Assembly (NCBI GenBank): GCA_964276235.1 | Contig: CAXYEK010000004.1 | Span: forward strand, 1 to 64,000 | DNA length: 64,000 nt | Reading direction: 5' to 3' | From: SCGC-AAA076-P13 sp964276235 | GTDB lineage: Bacteria > Pseudomonadota > Gammaproteobacteria > Magnimaribacterales > D2472 | In this document: one piece after another, positions 34,339-44,199 of the stretch | How positions within the stretch are numbered: the first letter of the stretch is position 1 | How the letters are laid out: each line of letters starts with the position of its first letter | Made by a program: the position numbers and the translations under genes | The notes under the pieces: model-generated | Databases searched by the model: none | What the model saw: the letters and a program-made list of their open reading frames with translations, nothing else | Told to the model about the DNA's origin: nothing

Positions 34339-35540
34339 GATATTATTTTATATAAAGCTTCTGTTAACATATTAGAAGTTTTATATAGATTAGAAGTCTT
34401 CTGTTGTCTATTACATACGAAAGCATAACCTAATTTATTTTTTATATCACCGTATGCAACAGACCCTCCTATTCCAGCATGGCCAAAACCATATTTTTTA
34501 ATCATTGGTGCGAAATTAATTTTATTAGTCTCGTTACCATTTAACATAAAACAGTATCCAAAATTAATTTTTGAACCAAAAAGTACTGTATCTGGTCCTG
34601 AGGTTTTAATCGAAGTGGCGGTTTCTAGAGTTGAGGTGTCTAATAATTTAATATTATCTCTTTCACATCCAGTCGATAATATCCCAAATAATTTAGCTAA
34701 GCTTGCCGCTGTTCCATGACCATTAGCTGCTGGAACTTGTGCTTTTCTCCAATCTATTGAATTAGGATCATTTGTATTAAATAGCTCTCCATTAAAGGCT
34801 TGAATAAAGTCTTCGGAAACAATTGAGCTTTTTAAGTTATTTAAATCATTAGATAGAAAAATACTTGGAATATATTTAATAAATTCCAATGGTGGCTTCA
34901 AATTATCAAATCTTTTAAATGAAATGTCAGCACATCTATAATGTTGATCTTCAGATAAGCCGATATGGAAATCTAAATTAAATGGTGAAGCAATTTCCTC
35001 CCTAAAGTAATCACCAACCATTCGTCCTTCTGCCCTTCTAAATATTTCACCAACAAGCCATGAAAATGTTAACGCATGATAACCTTGCGAAGAGCCAGGT
35101 TTATAATATGGTTTTTGAGACTCTAAAGCTTTAACAAAAACATCCCAATCATTCCAACTACAAACAGGATAACCATCTTTAAATCCAAACATGCCAGCTC
35201 TGTGTGTAAGCAAATCAATGACTTTAGTATCAGGATTATTTATTCCATACTCAGGCCAATAATCTAATACTTTTTTGTCTACATCTAAAATACCATCATT
35301 AATTATTTTAGTTACGCATATTCCTGTAACCGCCTTCGTAACAGACCAAACATTTACCAGAGTATTATTATTCCATTTTGTATTTTTGGAAGGATTTGTA
35401 TGACCACCATATAGATTAACAACTTCCTTACCTTCATATTCTATTGCAACCGAGCAACCAAGTTCGTGACCAGAATCTAATTGATCAGAGAAAATTTCAT
35501 ATATCTTTTTGAACCTATCATCGCAATGACCGTTTATCAT
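34335..35540 (-). CDS. Serine hydrolase of the beta-lactamase/EstB family
   Basis: 401 residues. SxxK motif S66-V-T-K69 in NVWSVTKAVTG, a Tyr motif in GYHALTFSW, and the C-terminal HAGIGGS segment in place of the lactamase KTG. This pattern fits class C-like esterases acting on small esters rather than antibiotic resistance. No signal peptide, so it is cytoplasmic. It converges on aceA and is separated from nqrM by 12 bases. Confidence 0.82.
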   Translation of the reverse strand: MINGHCDDRFKKIYEIFSDQLDSGHELGCSVAIEYEGKEVVNLYGGHTNPSKNTKWNNNTLVNVWSVTKAVTGICVTKIINDGILDVDKKVLDYWPEYGINNPDTKVIDLLTHRAGMFGFKDGYPVCSWNDWDVFVKALESQKPYYKPGSSQGYHALTFSWLVGEIFRRAEGRMVGDYFREEIASPFNLDFHIGLSEDQHYRCADISFKRFDNLKPPLEFIKYIPSIFLSNDLNNLKSSIVSEDFIQAFNGELFNTNDPNSIDWRKAQVPAANGHGTAASLAKLFGILSTGCERDNIKLLDTSTLETATSIKTSGPDTVLFGSKINFGYCFMLNGNETNKINFAPMIKKYGFGHAGIGGSVAYGDIKNKLGYAFVCNRQQKTSNLYKTSNMLTEALYKIIS

Positions 35541-35552
35541 TAATGATACGTC

Positions 35553-35729
35553 TTAATCACTACAAGATTGAGGGTCTGTTCTTCCACATATTTCACACTC
35601 GGAACCATTGTCAAGATTAGCAATACCACCGCAAGAACCTTTAATTGGTTGATTTTTAACTACTAAACCTATTGCAAGGCCTAAAAATGCTAAGCCAATT
35701 ACAATAAATGCGGAAATAAAGGTATTCAT
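35553..35729 (-). CDS. nqrM: Na+-NQR maturation factor NqrM
   Basis: A 58-residue protein: one N-terminal transmembrane helix (ISAFIVIGLAFLGLAIGLVV) followed by a cysteine-rich tail with GSCGGI, then C-E-I-C-G and a final Cys (C33, C45, C48, C56). This matches NqrM (DUF539), required to insert the iron centre between NqrD and NqrE. Its ATG overlaps the apbE stop (ATGA), ending the nqr operon as in Vibrio and Pseudomonas. Confidence 0.93.
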   Translation of the reverse strand: MNTFISAFIVIGLAFLGLAIGLVVKNQPIKGSCGGIANLDNGSECEICGRTDPQSCSD

Positions 35730-36715
35730 AGTCCCAAATCATACCATTTATTAGAAAATTTTAGGACAACCTCACCATCGTTTAGAAAAGATAACATTAA
35801 TGCAATATCATTTTTATTTGCAAAATTCATTGCCTCAAGACCGCCCATCACATTCAAAGCGGTTGCATATGCATCTGCATATGTAGCCGAATTCTCATGA
35901 ACCACTGTCACTGAACTAACATTAGAGGATATAGAGTTTAATGTCTCTGGATTGATTGTATGACTTATTGTTTTACCATTATCAAGAACTATAAAATTTC
36001 TATATTCTCCAGATGTGGCAATTGATAAATATTTATTAGAATTCTCAATAATATAGATAGGTTTATCAGAATATGACGAAGGATCTTGAATTCCAACTTT
36101 CCATGAGTTCCCATGAATATTTCCATTTATTATAACTTCACCACCTATATCAATTAGATGATTATTAAGATTATTTTTTAACAAATATTCATGAATTAAT
36201 TGAACGCTATAACCTTTAGCGATTGACGATAAGTCAAACCAGTCTTGAGAGTACTTAATAAGTTTATTATAGTCTTGAAGTGAAAATTGATTATTCGAAC
36301 TATGGGATAAATCCTTATCAAAATCTGGTGAAAAACCCATTTGACTTGATAACTTTCCTAAAGTTATATCGTAAAGACCATCTGATTTAATATGAACCTC
36401 TTTGGCTATTGTAAGTATTTTATAAAGGTGACTACTAATAGTAAATTCGTTATCAACAGTATTATTGTTAATAATATTTACTTCTGAGTTGCTTTTATAA
36501 TTAGATGCAATCATGTCAATATCATTAATTATTTTAATAATATTTTTATGATGATGATCTGCAATAAACTCTGATGAAGTAATGGACCAGGAGGTTCCAT
36601 ATGCACTTCCATTTATAGTAAATGAATTATTAGTATTATAATTATAAGCAATTAAAAGGCATATAAGTCCTACAACTAAAGCAATAATTTTTGAGATTGC
36701 AAATCTTGTAAGCAA
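35726..36715 (-). CDS. apbE: FAD:protein FMN transferase
   Basis: 329 residues with an N-terminal membrane or lipoprotein-like segment (ISKIIALVVGLICLLIAYN). ApbE core: GSAYGTSWSI, the LSSIAKGYSVQ substrate region, IDIGGEVIINGN, and the C-terminal SVTVVHENSATYADAYATAL metal-binding motif. It attaches FMN to threonines in NqrB and NqrC. Located between nqrF and nqrM with 7-base and overlap spacing, so it is co-expressed with its targets. The lipobox is not clear. Confidence 0.93.
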   Translation of the reverse strand: MLTRFAISKIIALVVGLICLLIAYNYNTNNSFTINGSAYGTSWSITSSEFIADHHHKNIIKIINDIDMIASNYKSNSEVNIINNNTVDNEFTISSHLYKILTIAKEVHIKSDGLYDITLGKLSSQMGFSPDFDKDLSHSSNNQFSLQDYNKLIKYSQDWFDLSSIAKGYSVQLIHEYLLKNNLNNHLIDIGGEVIINGNIHGNSWKVGIQDPSSYSDKPIYIIENSNKYLSIATSGEYRNFIVLDNGKTISHTINPETLNSISSNVSSVTVVHENSATYADAYATALNVMGGLEAMNFANKNDIALMLSFLNDGEVVLKFSNKWYDLGL

Positions 36716-36722
36716 GTTTTAA

Positions 36723-37949
36723 TTAACCGCCAAAATCATCTAGTGCAATATTTTCAGGTTCAACACCAATATTAAGGAGTAAATCAATTACAGCTTTATT
36801 CATCATCGGCGGTCCACACATGTAGTATTCACAATCTTCAGGTGATTCATGATTTTTAAGATAGTTTTGATACAAAATGTTATGAATAAATCCAGTATCA
36901 CCATCCCAATCATCTTCAGGTTGAGGGTCAGATAATGCAACATGCCATTCAAAATTATCATATTTCTTTGCAAGTTCGTTAAACTCATCAACATAAAACA
37001 TTTCTTTTAGACTTCTAGCCCCATACCAAAAAGTAATCTTTCTATCAGTATTGATTCTCAATAATTGATCAAAGATATGTGATCTCATCGGAGCCATTCC
37101 TGCTCCACCACCAACAAACACCATTTCATTTGCTGTCTCTTTTGCAAAGAATTCTCCGAAAGGTCCAAAAACTTTAACCTTATCTCCTGGTTTTAGGTTA
37201 AAAGTCCATGAAGACATTACTCCTGGAGGAAAATCAGTTCCTGGAGGTGGAGATGCTATTCTAATATTAAATTTAATAATGCCTTTTTCTTGAGGATAAT
37301 TAGCCATGGAATAGGCTCTTATAACTGGCTCTGTATTGATAGCTTTATTTTCCCAAATTTTAAAATGATCCCAGTCACCCTGATATTCTTCTTGAATATC
37401 AAAGCTTTTATAGTCAATTTCATAAGCAGGTGCTTCAAGCTGAACGTAACCACCGGCTTTAAAGTCTACATTTTCTCCTTCTGGAAGCTTTAAGATTAAT
37501 TCTTTTATAAAAGTTGCAACGTTATCGTTGGAAATAACTTCACATTCCCATTCTTTTACACCAAAAATTTCTTCTGGTACTTCTATTTTCATATCACTTT
37601 TAACAGGAACTTGGCACGAAAGTCTCCAGCCATCATTTTGTTCTCTATTATTAAAATGAGATTCTTCGGTTGGAAGAATTGATCCACCGCCATCTAAGAC
37701 AACACACTTACATTGACTACATGTTCCACCGCCACCACATGCCGATGAAAGAAATATTTTATTTTCAGCAAGAGTCTGAAGAAGTTTTGATCCAGCTGGA
37801 ACTATAAGTGGATTTGATGAATCACCATTTATTTCTATGGAGACATCTCCAGTTGAAACAAGTTGAGATCTCGCACCAATAATAACTACAACAAGTGCAA
37901 GAACTATTCCTGAAAACGCCACAACTCCAAGTATTAAATCAATTTGCAT
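36723..37949 (-). CDS. nqrF: Na+-translocating NADH:quinone reductase subunit F
   Basis: 408 residues. N-terminal membrane helix (5-26), 2Fe-2S ferredoxin domain with C71, C77, C80 and C112, then FAD-binding (RAYSMANYPQE) and NADH-binding (FVGGGAGMAPMRSH, YMCGPPMM) domains. It is the electron-input subunit taking electrons from NADH. Fully intact. Confidence 0.97.
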   Translation of the reverse strand: MQIDLILGVVAFSGIVLALVVVIIGARSQLVSTGDVSIEINGDSSNPLIVPAGSKLLQTLAENKIFLSSACGGGGTCSQCKCVVLDGGGSILPTEESHFNNREQNDGWRLSCQVPVKSDMKIEVPEEIFGVKEWECEVISNDNVATFIKELILKLPEGENVDFKAGGYVQLEAPAYEIDYKSFDIQEEYQGDWDHFKIWENKAINTEPVIRAYSMANYPQEKGIIKFNIRIASPPPGTDFPPGVMSSWTFNLKPGDKVKVFGPFGEFFAKETANEMVFVGGGAGMAPMRSHIFDQLLRINTDRKITFWYGARSLKEMFYVDEFNELAKKYDNFEWHVALSDPQPEDDWDGDTGFIHNILYQNYLKNHESPEDCEYYMCGPPMMNKAVIDLLLNIGVEPENIALDDFGG

Positions 37950-37963
37950 ATATTAAACCCTTA

Positions 37964-38575
37964 TTAAAGAGATATTCCTCCGAATGACATGAAACCAAAA
38001 CTCATCAACCCAACAATTATAAAAGTTGCGCCGAGACCTTTCAAACCTTCTGGAATATCTGAATACTTTAATTTTTCTCTAATTCCAGCAAGGATAACAA
38101 TTGCCATTGCCCAACCAAACCCTGCTCCAAGTCCATAAACAACACTTTCACCAAACATAAGATCTTTTTCAATCATAAATAAGGATGCGCCAAGGATTGC
38201 ACAATTTACTGTTATTAATGGAAGAAAAACACCTAGCGCATTATATAAGGCTGGTACGTATTTATCCAAGAACATTTCAAGAATTTGAACAACAGCTGCA
38301 ATTACACCTATATAACTAATCAACGAAACAAATTTCAAATTAGTGCCATATATTCCAGCCCATTCAAGAGCATCCTCACGCAGAACAAAATTATAGATTA
38401 AATTATTTAAAGGGACTGTAATAAGACAAACAACTATCACAGCTATACCGAGACCCATAGCTGCTTCAATTTTTTTTGATATGGCAATAAAAGTACACAT
38501 TCCTAAGAATACAGATAAAGCAATGTTCTCAATAAATACGGTAGTAACAAATATGCTTAAATAATGTTCAAACAT
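37964..38575 (-). CDS. nqrE: Na+-translocating NADH:quinone reductase subunit E
   Basis: 203 residues, six hydrophobic helices. Opens with FVTTVFIENIALSVFLGMCTF; C26-type iron-binding cysteines occur in LGMCTF and in VNCAILG, the two membrane cysteines that with NqrD bind the iron centre. Overlaps nqrD by 8 bases. Confidence 0.97.
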   Translation of the reverse strand: MFEHYLSIFVTTVFIENIALSVFLGMCTFIAISKKIEAAMGLGIAVIVVCLITVPLNNLIYNFVLREDALEWAGIYGTNLKFVSLISYIGVIAAVVQILEMFLDKYVPALYNALGVFLPLITVNCAILGASLFMIEKDLMFGESVVYGLGAGFGWAMAIVILAGIREKLKYSDIPEGLKGLGATFIIVGLMSFGFMSFGGISL

Positions 38576-39254
38576 TTAATTCTCTCTTGGTTAAGTCTGG
38601 AGCCGTAGAATGCTTTGAGACAACAAAATCATCTTGTTCTACTTGAGCAGGTCTATACGACCTTATAGCCCATATAAATAAACCAATAATAATAAAAGAA
38701 CTTGGAGGTAATAAGAGTAAATTATTACCCATATACCAACCGCCATTTGAAATAAGAGGAAGGATTTCATATCCAAATAATGAACCTGATCCAAATAATT
38801 CTCTAATGGTGGCAACGGCAATTAGAATTAAACTATATCCTAAACCATTACCAAGACCATCGAAGAAACTAAGCAGAGGCTTTTCTTTCATTGCAAAGGC
38901 TTCTGCTCTTCCCATGACAATACAATTAGTAATAATAAGCCCAACAAAAACTGATAGTTTTTTGCTAGTTTCATAGCTATAGGCTTTAAGTAACTCATCA
39001 ACAACAATAACCAAAGAAGCAATAATAGTCATCTGAACAATAATCCTAATACTGCTTGGTATATAGTTTCTAATTATCGATATAAATAAGTTTGAAAATG
39101 CCACGACACTTGTTAAAGCGACACACATAACCATTGTTACTGAAAGATTATTTGTAACTGCTAAAGCAGAACAAATTCCAAGAATTTGAAGCGCAATTGG
39201 GTTTTCCTCAATAAGAGGCTTAACAATTACTTCCTTATATCTATTAAGACTCAT
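38568..39254 (-). CDS. nqrD: Na+-translocating NADH:quinone reductase subunit D
   Basis: 228 residues, six hydrophobic helices, homologous to NqrE/RnfA. NPIALQILGICSALAVT and ITNCIVMGRAEAFA hold the two conserved cysteines of the NqrD/E iron site. Overlaps nqrC by 11 bases. NqrD rather than RnfE is supported by the full nqrA-F context. Confidence 0.97.
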   Translation of the reverse strand: MSLNRYKEVIVKPLIEENPIALQILGICSALAVTNNLSVTMVMCVALTSVVAFSNLFISIIRNYIPSSIRIIVQMTIIASLVIVVDELLKAYSYETSKKLSVFVGLIITNCIVMGRAEAFAMKEKPLLSFFDGLGNGLGYSLILIAVATIRELFGSGSLFGYEILPLISNGGWYMGNNLLLLPPSSFIIIGLFIWAIRSYRPAQVEQDDFVVSKHSTAPDLTKRELNV

Positions 39255-40017
39255 AATCTAACTCTTTAAATAATTTAGAGTAGCCTGACTCACCAAACCA
39301 GTAAGTTAACATATTGTTAACACCTCGACTTGTTAATGTGGCTCCAGATAATCCATCAACTTTATAATTACTATTTACATCGCCAGTTTGAACTTTGCCT
39401 TTGATAACAGACAAAACAACTTTATCATCTTTATAAATTTTCTTACCTGGCCAGAGGGCTTTCCATCTTGGGTTATCAACCTCAGCACCCAATCCAGGTG
39501 TCTCTTTGTGCTCATAGAATTCTAAGCCAGCAACAGTATTGAAGTCTTCTTCTATTGCTACATATCCAAATAAAGTACCCCATAAACCATAACCTCTAAT
39601 AGGAAGTATAAGTTTATCTATATTATTATTTTGATCTCTAACTATGAAAAATTTTCCTACATTCTCTCTATTTTTAATAATAGCAATATCATCTGCAGCA
39701 CTTAATGGTTTTGAAAGATTTGAATCTCTAGTGGACTTTAATTGATCATATTCTTCAATTTTAAAATCTTTATATGAATTAAGAATTTTTCCGGTTTCAA
39801 AATCAACAAATTTCATCTCTAATTTATCAAATTGAGTTCTAACATCAATTGATTCATCATAAATTTTAGCAGCTTGTAATATCTTTATACTTTTATTGTT
39901 TAGCGCGTTTTCATTTTGAAGATCACGAAGACTTACTGCAGCAAAAGATACAATAAGTGAACAAACTAGACATATTGCAAAAGCGACCCCCAGTGTTTTT
40001 AATACAGAATCATTCAT
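39244..40017 (-). CDS. nqrC: Na+-translocating NADH:quinone reductase subunit C
   Basis: 257 residues. One N-terminal membrane helix (8-28) and a periplasmic FMN-binding domain; T227 in the LSGAT motif is the expected covalent FMN site added by ApbE. Overlaps nqrB by 8 bases. Confidence 0.97.
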   Translation of the reverse strand: MNDSVLKTLGVAFAICLVCSLIVSFAAVSLRDLQNENALNNKSIKILQAAKIYDESIDVRTQFDKLEMKFVDFETGKILNSYKDFKIEEYDQLKSTRDSNLSKPLSAADDIAIIKNRENVGKFFIVRDQNNNIDKLILPIRGYGLWGTLFGYVAIEEDFNTVAGLEFYEHKETPGLGAEVDNPRWKALWPGKKIYKDDKVVLSVIKGKVQTGDVNSNYKVDGLSGATLTSRGVNNMLTYWFGESGYSKLFKELDYES

Positions 40018-41239
40018 TTAATAAAGCCTTCCTACGTTTAATATTAGACATAACAACCATATGATCAATAACCGGAGCTAAAAGATTAGCAAATAATATT
40101 GCTAACATCATGCCTTCAGGGAATGCAGGATTAACAACTCTTATAAGAATAACTGTAACACCAATAACAAAACCATATATATATCTGCCAGTATTAGTTC
40201 CAGCTCCTGAAACAGGCTCTGTTGCCATAAAAACTAGACCAAAGGCAAAACTTCCAATAACAGCATGCCAATACCAAGGAACAGAAAACATTGGGTTAGT
40301 TTCAGACCCAATCCAATTTAATGAAGAGGACATTAAAATCATTCCAACAAGAGTACCAAGAATTATCCTCCATGATGCAACTTTAGTTGCTAAAAGAATA
40401 ATCATGCCTATGCCGATAGCTATAATTGATGTTTCTCCTACTGAACCAGGAATAAAGCCAAAAAACGCATCAAACCATGTAAAGTTTTCACTAATTCCAG
40501 CCATACCTTTTTCGGCACCTACTCCAAGCGCTGTAGCGCCGCTGTAACCCTCAGGAACAATATTATTATCTGCAAGACCTGCTATCCAGACCTTATCACC
40601 TGAAATTTGTGATGGATATGCAAAATATAAAAATGCTCTACCTGTAAGAGCAGGATTTAAAAAGTTTTTACCAGTGCCGCCAAAGATTTCTTTACCAATA
40701 ACAAGACCAAATGTAATACCCATAGCAGCTTGCCATAAAGGTAAGTCTGGTGGACAACTTAAAGAGAATAATACAGTAGAAACAAAAGCACCTTCATTTA
40801 TCTCGTGTTTACGGACAATTGCAAATAAAGCCTCCCATCCAATACCGACAACGAAAACTGTTATATATATAGGTAAGAAGTAAGAAGCTCCAAACCACAT
40901 TTTTGAGAAAAAGCTTGATGAATCATAGCCTACAAAACTTATTAAATAGTGATGCCAATCACCAGTATTCATCTGATTTATAGATTCTAAATATTCTAAT
41001 GAGTGAGCACCAAGGTTATACATACCAAAGAACATCGCAGGAAACGTTGCTAACCAAACGGTGACCATTACCTTTTGAATATCGACTGCATCTCTAACAT
41101 GAACTGGATTAGAGGTTTTAGTTTGCGTTGAAAAGAATAAATTTTCTACAGCATCAAATAATGGAAACCACTTAGAATATTTGCCTTCTCCAACAAAGTT
41201 TGGTTTAGCATTATTTATATAGCTTCTTAAAATTTTCAT
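40010..41239 (-). CDS. nqrB: Na+-translocating NADH:quinone reductase subunit B
   Basis: 409 residues, multi-pass membrane subunit. Covalent FMN site T236 in GYSGATALGVG matches the Vibrio cholerae residue number; KNFLNPALTGRAF precedes it and a GAGTNTGRYIYG loop follows. It carries FMN and riboflavin and is central to Na+ translocation. Overlaps nqrA by 4 bases. Confidence 0.97.
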   Translation of the reverse strand: MKILRSYINNAKPNFVGEGKYSKWFPLFDAVENLFFSTQTKTSNPVHVRDAVDIQKVMVTVWLATFPAMFFGMYNLGAHSLEYLESINQMNTGDWHHYLISFVGYDSSSFFSKMWFGASYFLPIYITVFVVGIGWEALFAIVRKHEINEGAFVSTVLFSLSCPPDLPLWQAAMGITFGLVIGKEIFGGTGKNFLNPALTGRAFLYFAYPSQISGDKVWIAGLADNNIVPEGYSGATALGVGAEKGMAGISENFTWFDAFFGFIPGSVGETSIIAIGIGMIILLATKVASWRIILGTLVGMILMSSSLNWIGSETNPMFSVPWYWHAVIGSFAFGLVFMATEPVSGAGTNTGRYIYGFVIGVTVILIRVVNPAFPEGMMLAILFANLLAPVIDHMVVMSNIKRRKALLNE

Positions 41240-42552
41240 TGTTCTAAATGCACTTTATTTAAGTTATCTAAAAGGATTGATGAATAATCATATTTACTTG
41301 GGCATACGTACGAGCATAAAGCCATATCTTCGGGAGCTAATTCAAGCATTCCTAAGTCAACAGCCATTTCAAGATCAGAAACAACTAAAGATTTTAATAG
41401 TTGAGTTACCAGAATATCCATTGGAAGAATCTCCTCATATGAACAAACAGGAACAATCGCTCTATCTCCTCCATTAACTGAAGTATTAAATATAAAATTA
41501 ATAGGTTTAAAAAAAGACGAAGAAAAAACATTTAACTTAGAATGTAAGTTTTTTCCAGGCTTAAGCCAATTCATAAAAATATCATTTGCAGCGTCTGGAA
41601 TAACAGAAACCTGAGAGTCATAATTACCAAGATAATTCATAATTCCTTCTGAAGTATGGCCATATATAACTGAGCCAGAAATTACCCTAGCTTTATCTTC
41701 AATCTTTCCAGCAACTAATTCATCAAGATTAGCTCCTATACGTGCATCAACCAATGAAGGTTCAAAAACACAAGACCCTCCTAAAGATATAATCTTATGT
41801 GTTCTTATTTTATTATTCTTTACTAAATATCCAATACTTAGTATGTCTTGATAGTTAATTGTCCAAGCTATCCTATTAAGACTTACAGGAAAAATTTTAT
41901 TTATATGAGTACTAGATAATCCTGCTGGATGCGGACCAACAAATTGATGATAATGTATACCTTCAATATTGGTATCAAAATCATTGTTTTGATATGAGAG
42001 GTGAATTGGGCAGTTAAAATAACTCTTAACAAGTTCAAGGCCTATATCAAATAAATCTTTATCTTTTTTAATTATATTAAACGGGTCTGATGATAGTGGA
42101 TTTGTATCACAGGCATTAATAAAAAGAGCGTTAGGACTAGCATCAATAGATGGAGTTCTGTTAAATGGTCTTGTTCTAAATGCATTCCATAGACCTGAGT
42201 TTACTAAAAGAGATTTTACATCTTTAGTACTTGTTTCAAGAGAAAAATCTTCAAACTGTTCATTATCAGAAATATCTATCTCTATAGATAAAAATTTTCT
42301 TTTTTCGCCTCTATTTATTGAGGAAATAGTCCCTCCTGCAGGAGAAGTGAAAAAGACTCCCTGATTTTTCTTGTCTTCAAATATTTTTGAGCCTGCTTTC
42401 ACAATATCACCTACTTTAACAAGCATGGTTGGCTTCATTCCAACAAAATCATTTGCCAGCAAAGCCACTGAAGTAATATTAGGTTTATCAGAAATTACAG
42501 GGATAGGTTTACCCGGAATTGGCAAATCTAAACCTTTATTTATTTTAATCAC
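41236..42552 (-). CDS. nqrA: Na+-translocating NADH:quinone reductase subunit A
   Basis: 438 residues, first of the nqr genes. The start codon is GTG with an AAGG-like element about 10 bases upstream. KGLDLPIPGKP and VGDIVKAGSKIFEDK at the N-terminus and FVGPHPAGLSSTHI in the middle are typical; the C-terminal part ends with the RnfC-like CSYVCPSKYDYSSIL. It is the peripheral quinone-associated subunit. It lies 79 bases downstream of the extended GAPDH gene. Confidence 0.97.
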   Translation of the reverse strand: MIKINKGLDLPIPGKPIPVISDKPNITSVALLANDFVGMKPTMLVKVGDIVKAGSKIFEDKKNQGVFFTSPAGGTISSINRGEKRKFLSIEIDISDNEQFEDFSLETSTKDVKSLLVNSGLWNAFRTRPFNRTPSIDASPNALFINACDTNPLSSDPFNIIKKDKDLFDIGLELVKSYFNCPIHLSYQNNDFDTNIEGIHYHQFVGPHPAGLSSTHINKIFPVSLNRIAWTINYQDILSIGYLVKNNKIRTHKIISLGGSCVFEPSLVDARIGANLDELVAGKIEDKARVISGSVIYGHTSEGIMNYLGNYDSQVSVIPDAANDIFMNWLKPGKNLHSKLNVFSSSFFKPINFIFNTSVNGGDRAIVPVCSYEEILPMDILVTQLLKSLVVSDLEMAVDLGMLELAPEDMALCSYVCPSKYDYSSILLDNLNKVHLEQ

Positions 42553-42631
42553 GTGTGCTGCGCCTTATTAAAGTTAAAAACAACTTAAAACGTGTAGATT
42601 ATAAATCTAAAGTGCTGTTGATTAAAGGCTT

Positions 42632-44137
42632 TTAGTTAATTGGTTTAGGTAATCTTTGTAATGAAATATTGGCTACTTTTTTAGTAAGATTTATAACTTG
42701 CTTGGAATATCCATACTCATTATCGTACCAACAATAAAGAGTAACTCTGTTACCACTTGTGATAGTAGCTTGACTGTCGATTATTGATGCGAATGGGCTT
42801 GAATAAAAGTCAGTAGATACAATCTCAGAAGAATTAACATAACCAAGAATTTCTCTATATTTTGAATGAAAAGCCATTGATTTAAGGTAGTTATTTAAAG
42901 AATCTTTATCCACTTCTTTATTTAAAACCAATGAGAGTATAGCTAAGCTTACATTTGGTGTGGGAACTCTTATAGCATTGCCTGTAAGTTTGCCTGCAAG
43001 TTGTGGAATTACTTTTGCAACAGCTTTAACTGCTCCAGTTGAGGTAATGACCATATTTAACGGAGCACCTCTTCCCCTTCTGTCTCCTTTATGGAAATTA
43101 TCAATTAAATTTTGATCATTTGTATAAGAATGAACAGTTTCTATATGACCGCCATCAATTCCATATTTTTCATTAAGAATATCTAAAACAGGAACTATTG
43201 CATTGGTTGTGCAAGATGCGGCTGAAATAATAGACTCTGTCCCGTCTAAAATATTATCATTAACACCAAATACTATATTTTTAATTGCATCACCTTTGGA
43301 AGGCGCAGTTAATATTGCCTTAGATGCTCCACAAGAGATATGCTTGCCTAGGTTATCTTTATCTCTCCAGACTCCAGTATTGTCTATAACAATTGGATCC
43401 GTTATACCATAATCAGAATAAGTAACTTCTTCAGGGTTGGATGCATAAATTATCTTAACTGGATTGCCATTAATGACGAGTAATGAATTTTCTTCATCTA
43501 CCCTTACGGTTCCATCATAAGAGCCATGAACTGAATCTCTTGAAAGAAGACTGGCTCTCTTATAAATATCATCATCACCAGCTTTTCTTATTACAATAGC
43601 TCTTAATCTGAAGTAGTTTCCAGGTCCAGTCATTTGAATCATCATTCGAGTGACTAATCTTCCTATTCTTCCAAAACCATAAAGCACTATATCTTTTGGC
43701 TCACTGGGCCTTGAAGAGTCTTTATTTATAACGGTTTCTAATTCTTCATTTAAATAAGTTGTTAAACCTGAAGTATCATCTTTTAGATCCTTGAAAAAAG
43801 GACATCTTACTGCAAGCTCACCAATATCTATCTCGCAATCAGCTATTTTTAATGTCGATAAGTATTGAAGTATAGGATATGTCTCTAATTCACTTAATTC
43901 ATTGAAATCAGATTGCCTAGCAAATCTGTGAGCTCTCATGATTTCAACTGGGGACTCGTTGACTAAAGATTTACCATAAATCAATATGTTTATGCCGTCT
44001 CTATAAAGATTTCCAATTATTGGAACCATTAATTCAGCTAGACCTTCACGCCATTTCCAGTCGCCAAAAGAATCATCAGGAAGTATCCTATCTTGTCTCT
44101 TGGTAGATTGAAAAGTTAAATCCCTGTCATCAGTCAT
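42632..44137 (-). CDS. N-terminally extended glyceraldehyde-3-phosphate dehydrogenase
   Basis: 501 residues instead of the usual 330-340. About 148 residues of helical sequence precede the NAD motif GFGRIGR (154-160). The catalytic C309 (SAASCTTNA) and the following HSYTNDQNL motif are intact, as are the C-terminal WYDNEYGYS residues. It interconverts glyceraldehyde-3-phosphate and 1,3-bisphosphoglycerate. Long forms of this type lie next to mfd and nqrA in Pseudomonas, and the same order is kept here. The role of the extension is unknown. Confidence 0.9.
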   Translation of the reverse strand: MTDDRDLTFQSTKRQDRILPDDSFGDWKWREGLAELMVPIIGNLYRDGINILIYGKSLVNESPVEIMRAHRFARQSDFNELSELETYPILQYLSTLKIADCEIDIGELAVRCPFFKDLKDDTSGLTTYLNEELETVINKDSSRPSEPKDIVLYGFGRIGRLVTRMMIQMTGPGNYFRLRAIVIRKAGDDDIYKRASLLSRDSVHGSYDGTVRVDEENSLLVINGNPVKIIYASNPEEVTYSDYGITDPIVIDNTGVWRDKDNLGKHISCGASKAILTAPSKGDAIKNIVFGVNDNILDGTESIISAASCTTNAIVPVLDILNEKYGIDGGHIETVHSYTNDQNLIDNFHKGDRRGRGAPLNMVITSTGAVKAVAKVIPQLAGKLTGNAIRVPTPNVSLAILSLVLNKEVDKDSLNNYLKSMAFHSKYREILGYVNSSEIVSTDFYSSPFASIIDSQATITSGNRVTLYCWYDNEYGYSKQVINLTKKVANISLQRLPKPIN

Positions 44138-44199
44138 AATATTAAGTGGATATATATTAGCTTATGATAATAATTATCTTAAAAAAAAGATATATATAA

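Noticed and set aside
34335..35540. Antibiotic beta-lactamase
   Set aside because: SxxK is present but the KTG box is replaced by HAG, there is no signal peptide, and the pattern fits EstB-type esterases.
40110..40547. A 145-aa open frame on the plus strand
   Set aside because: It is antisense to nqrB and reflects that gene's composition; no ribosome site, promoter or family supports it.
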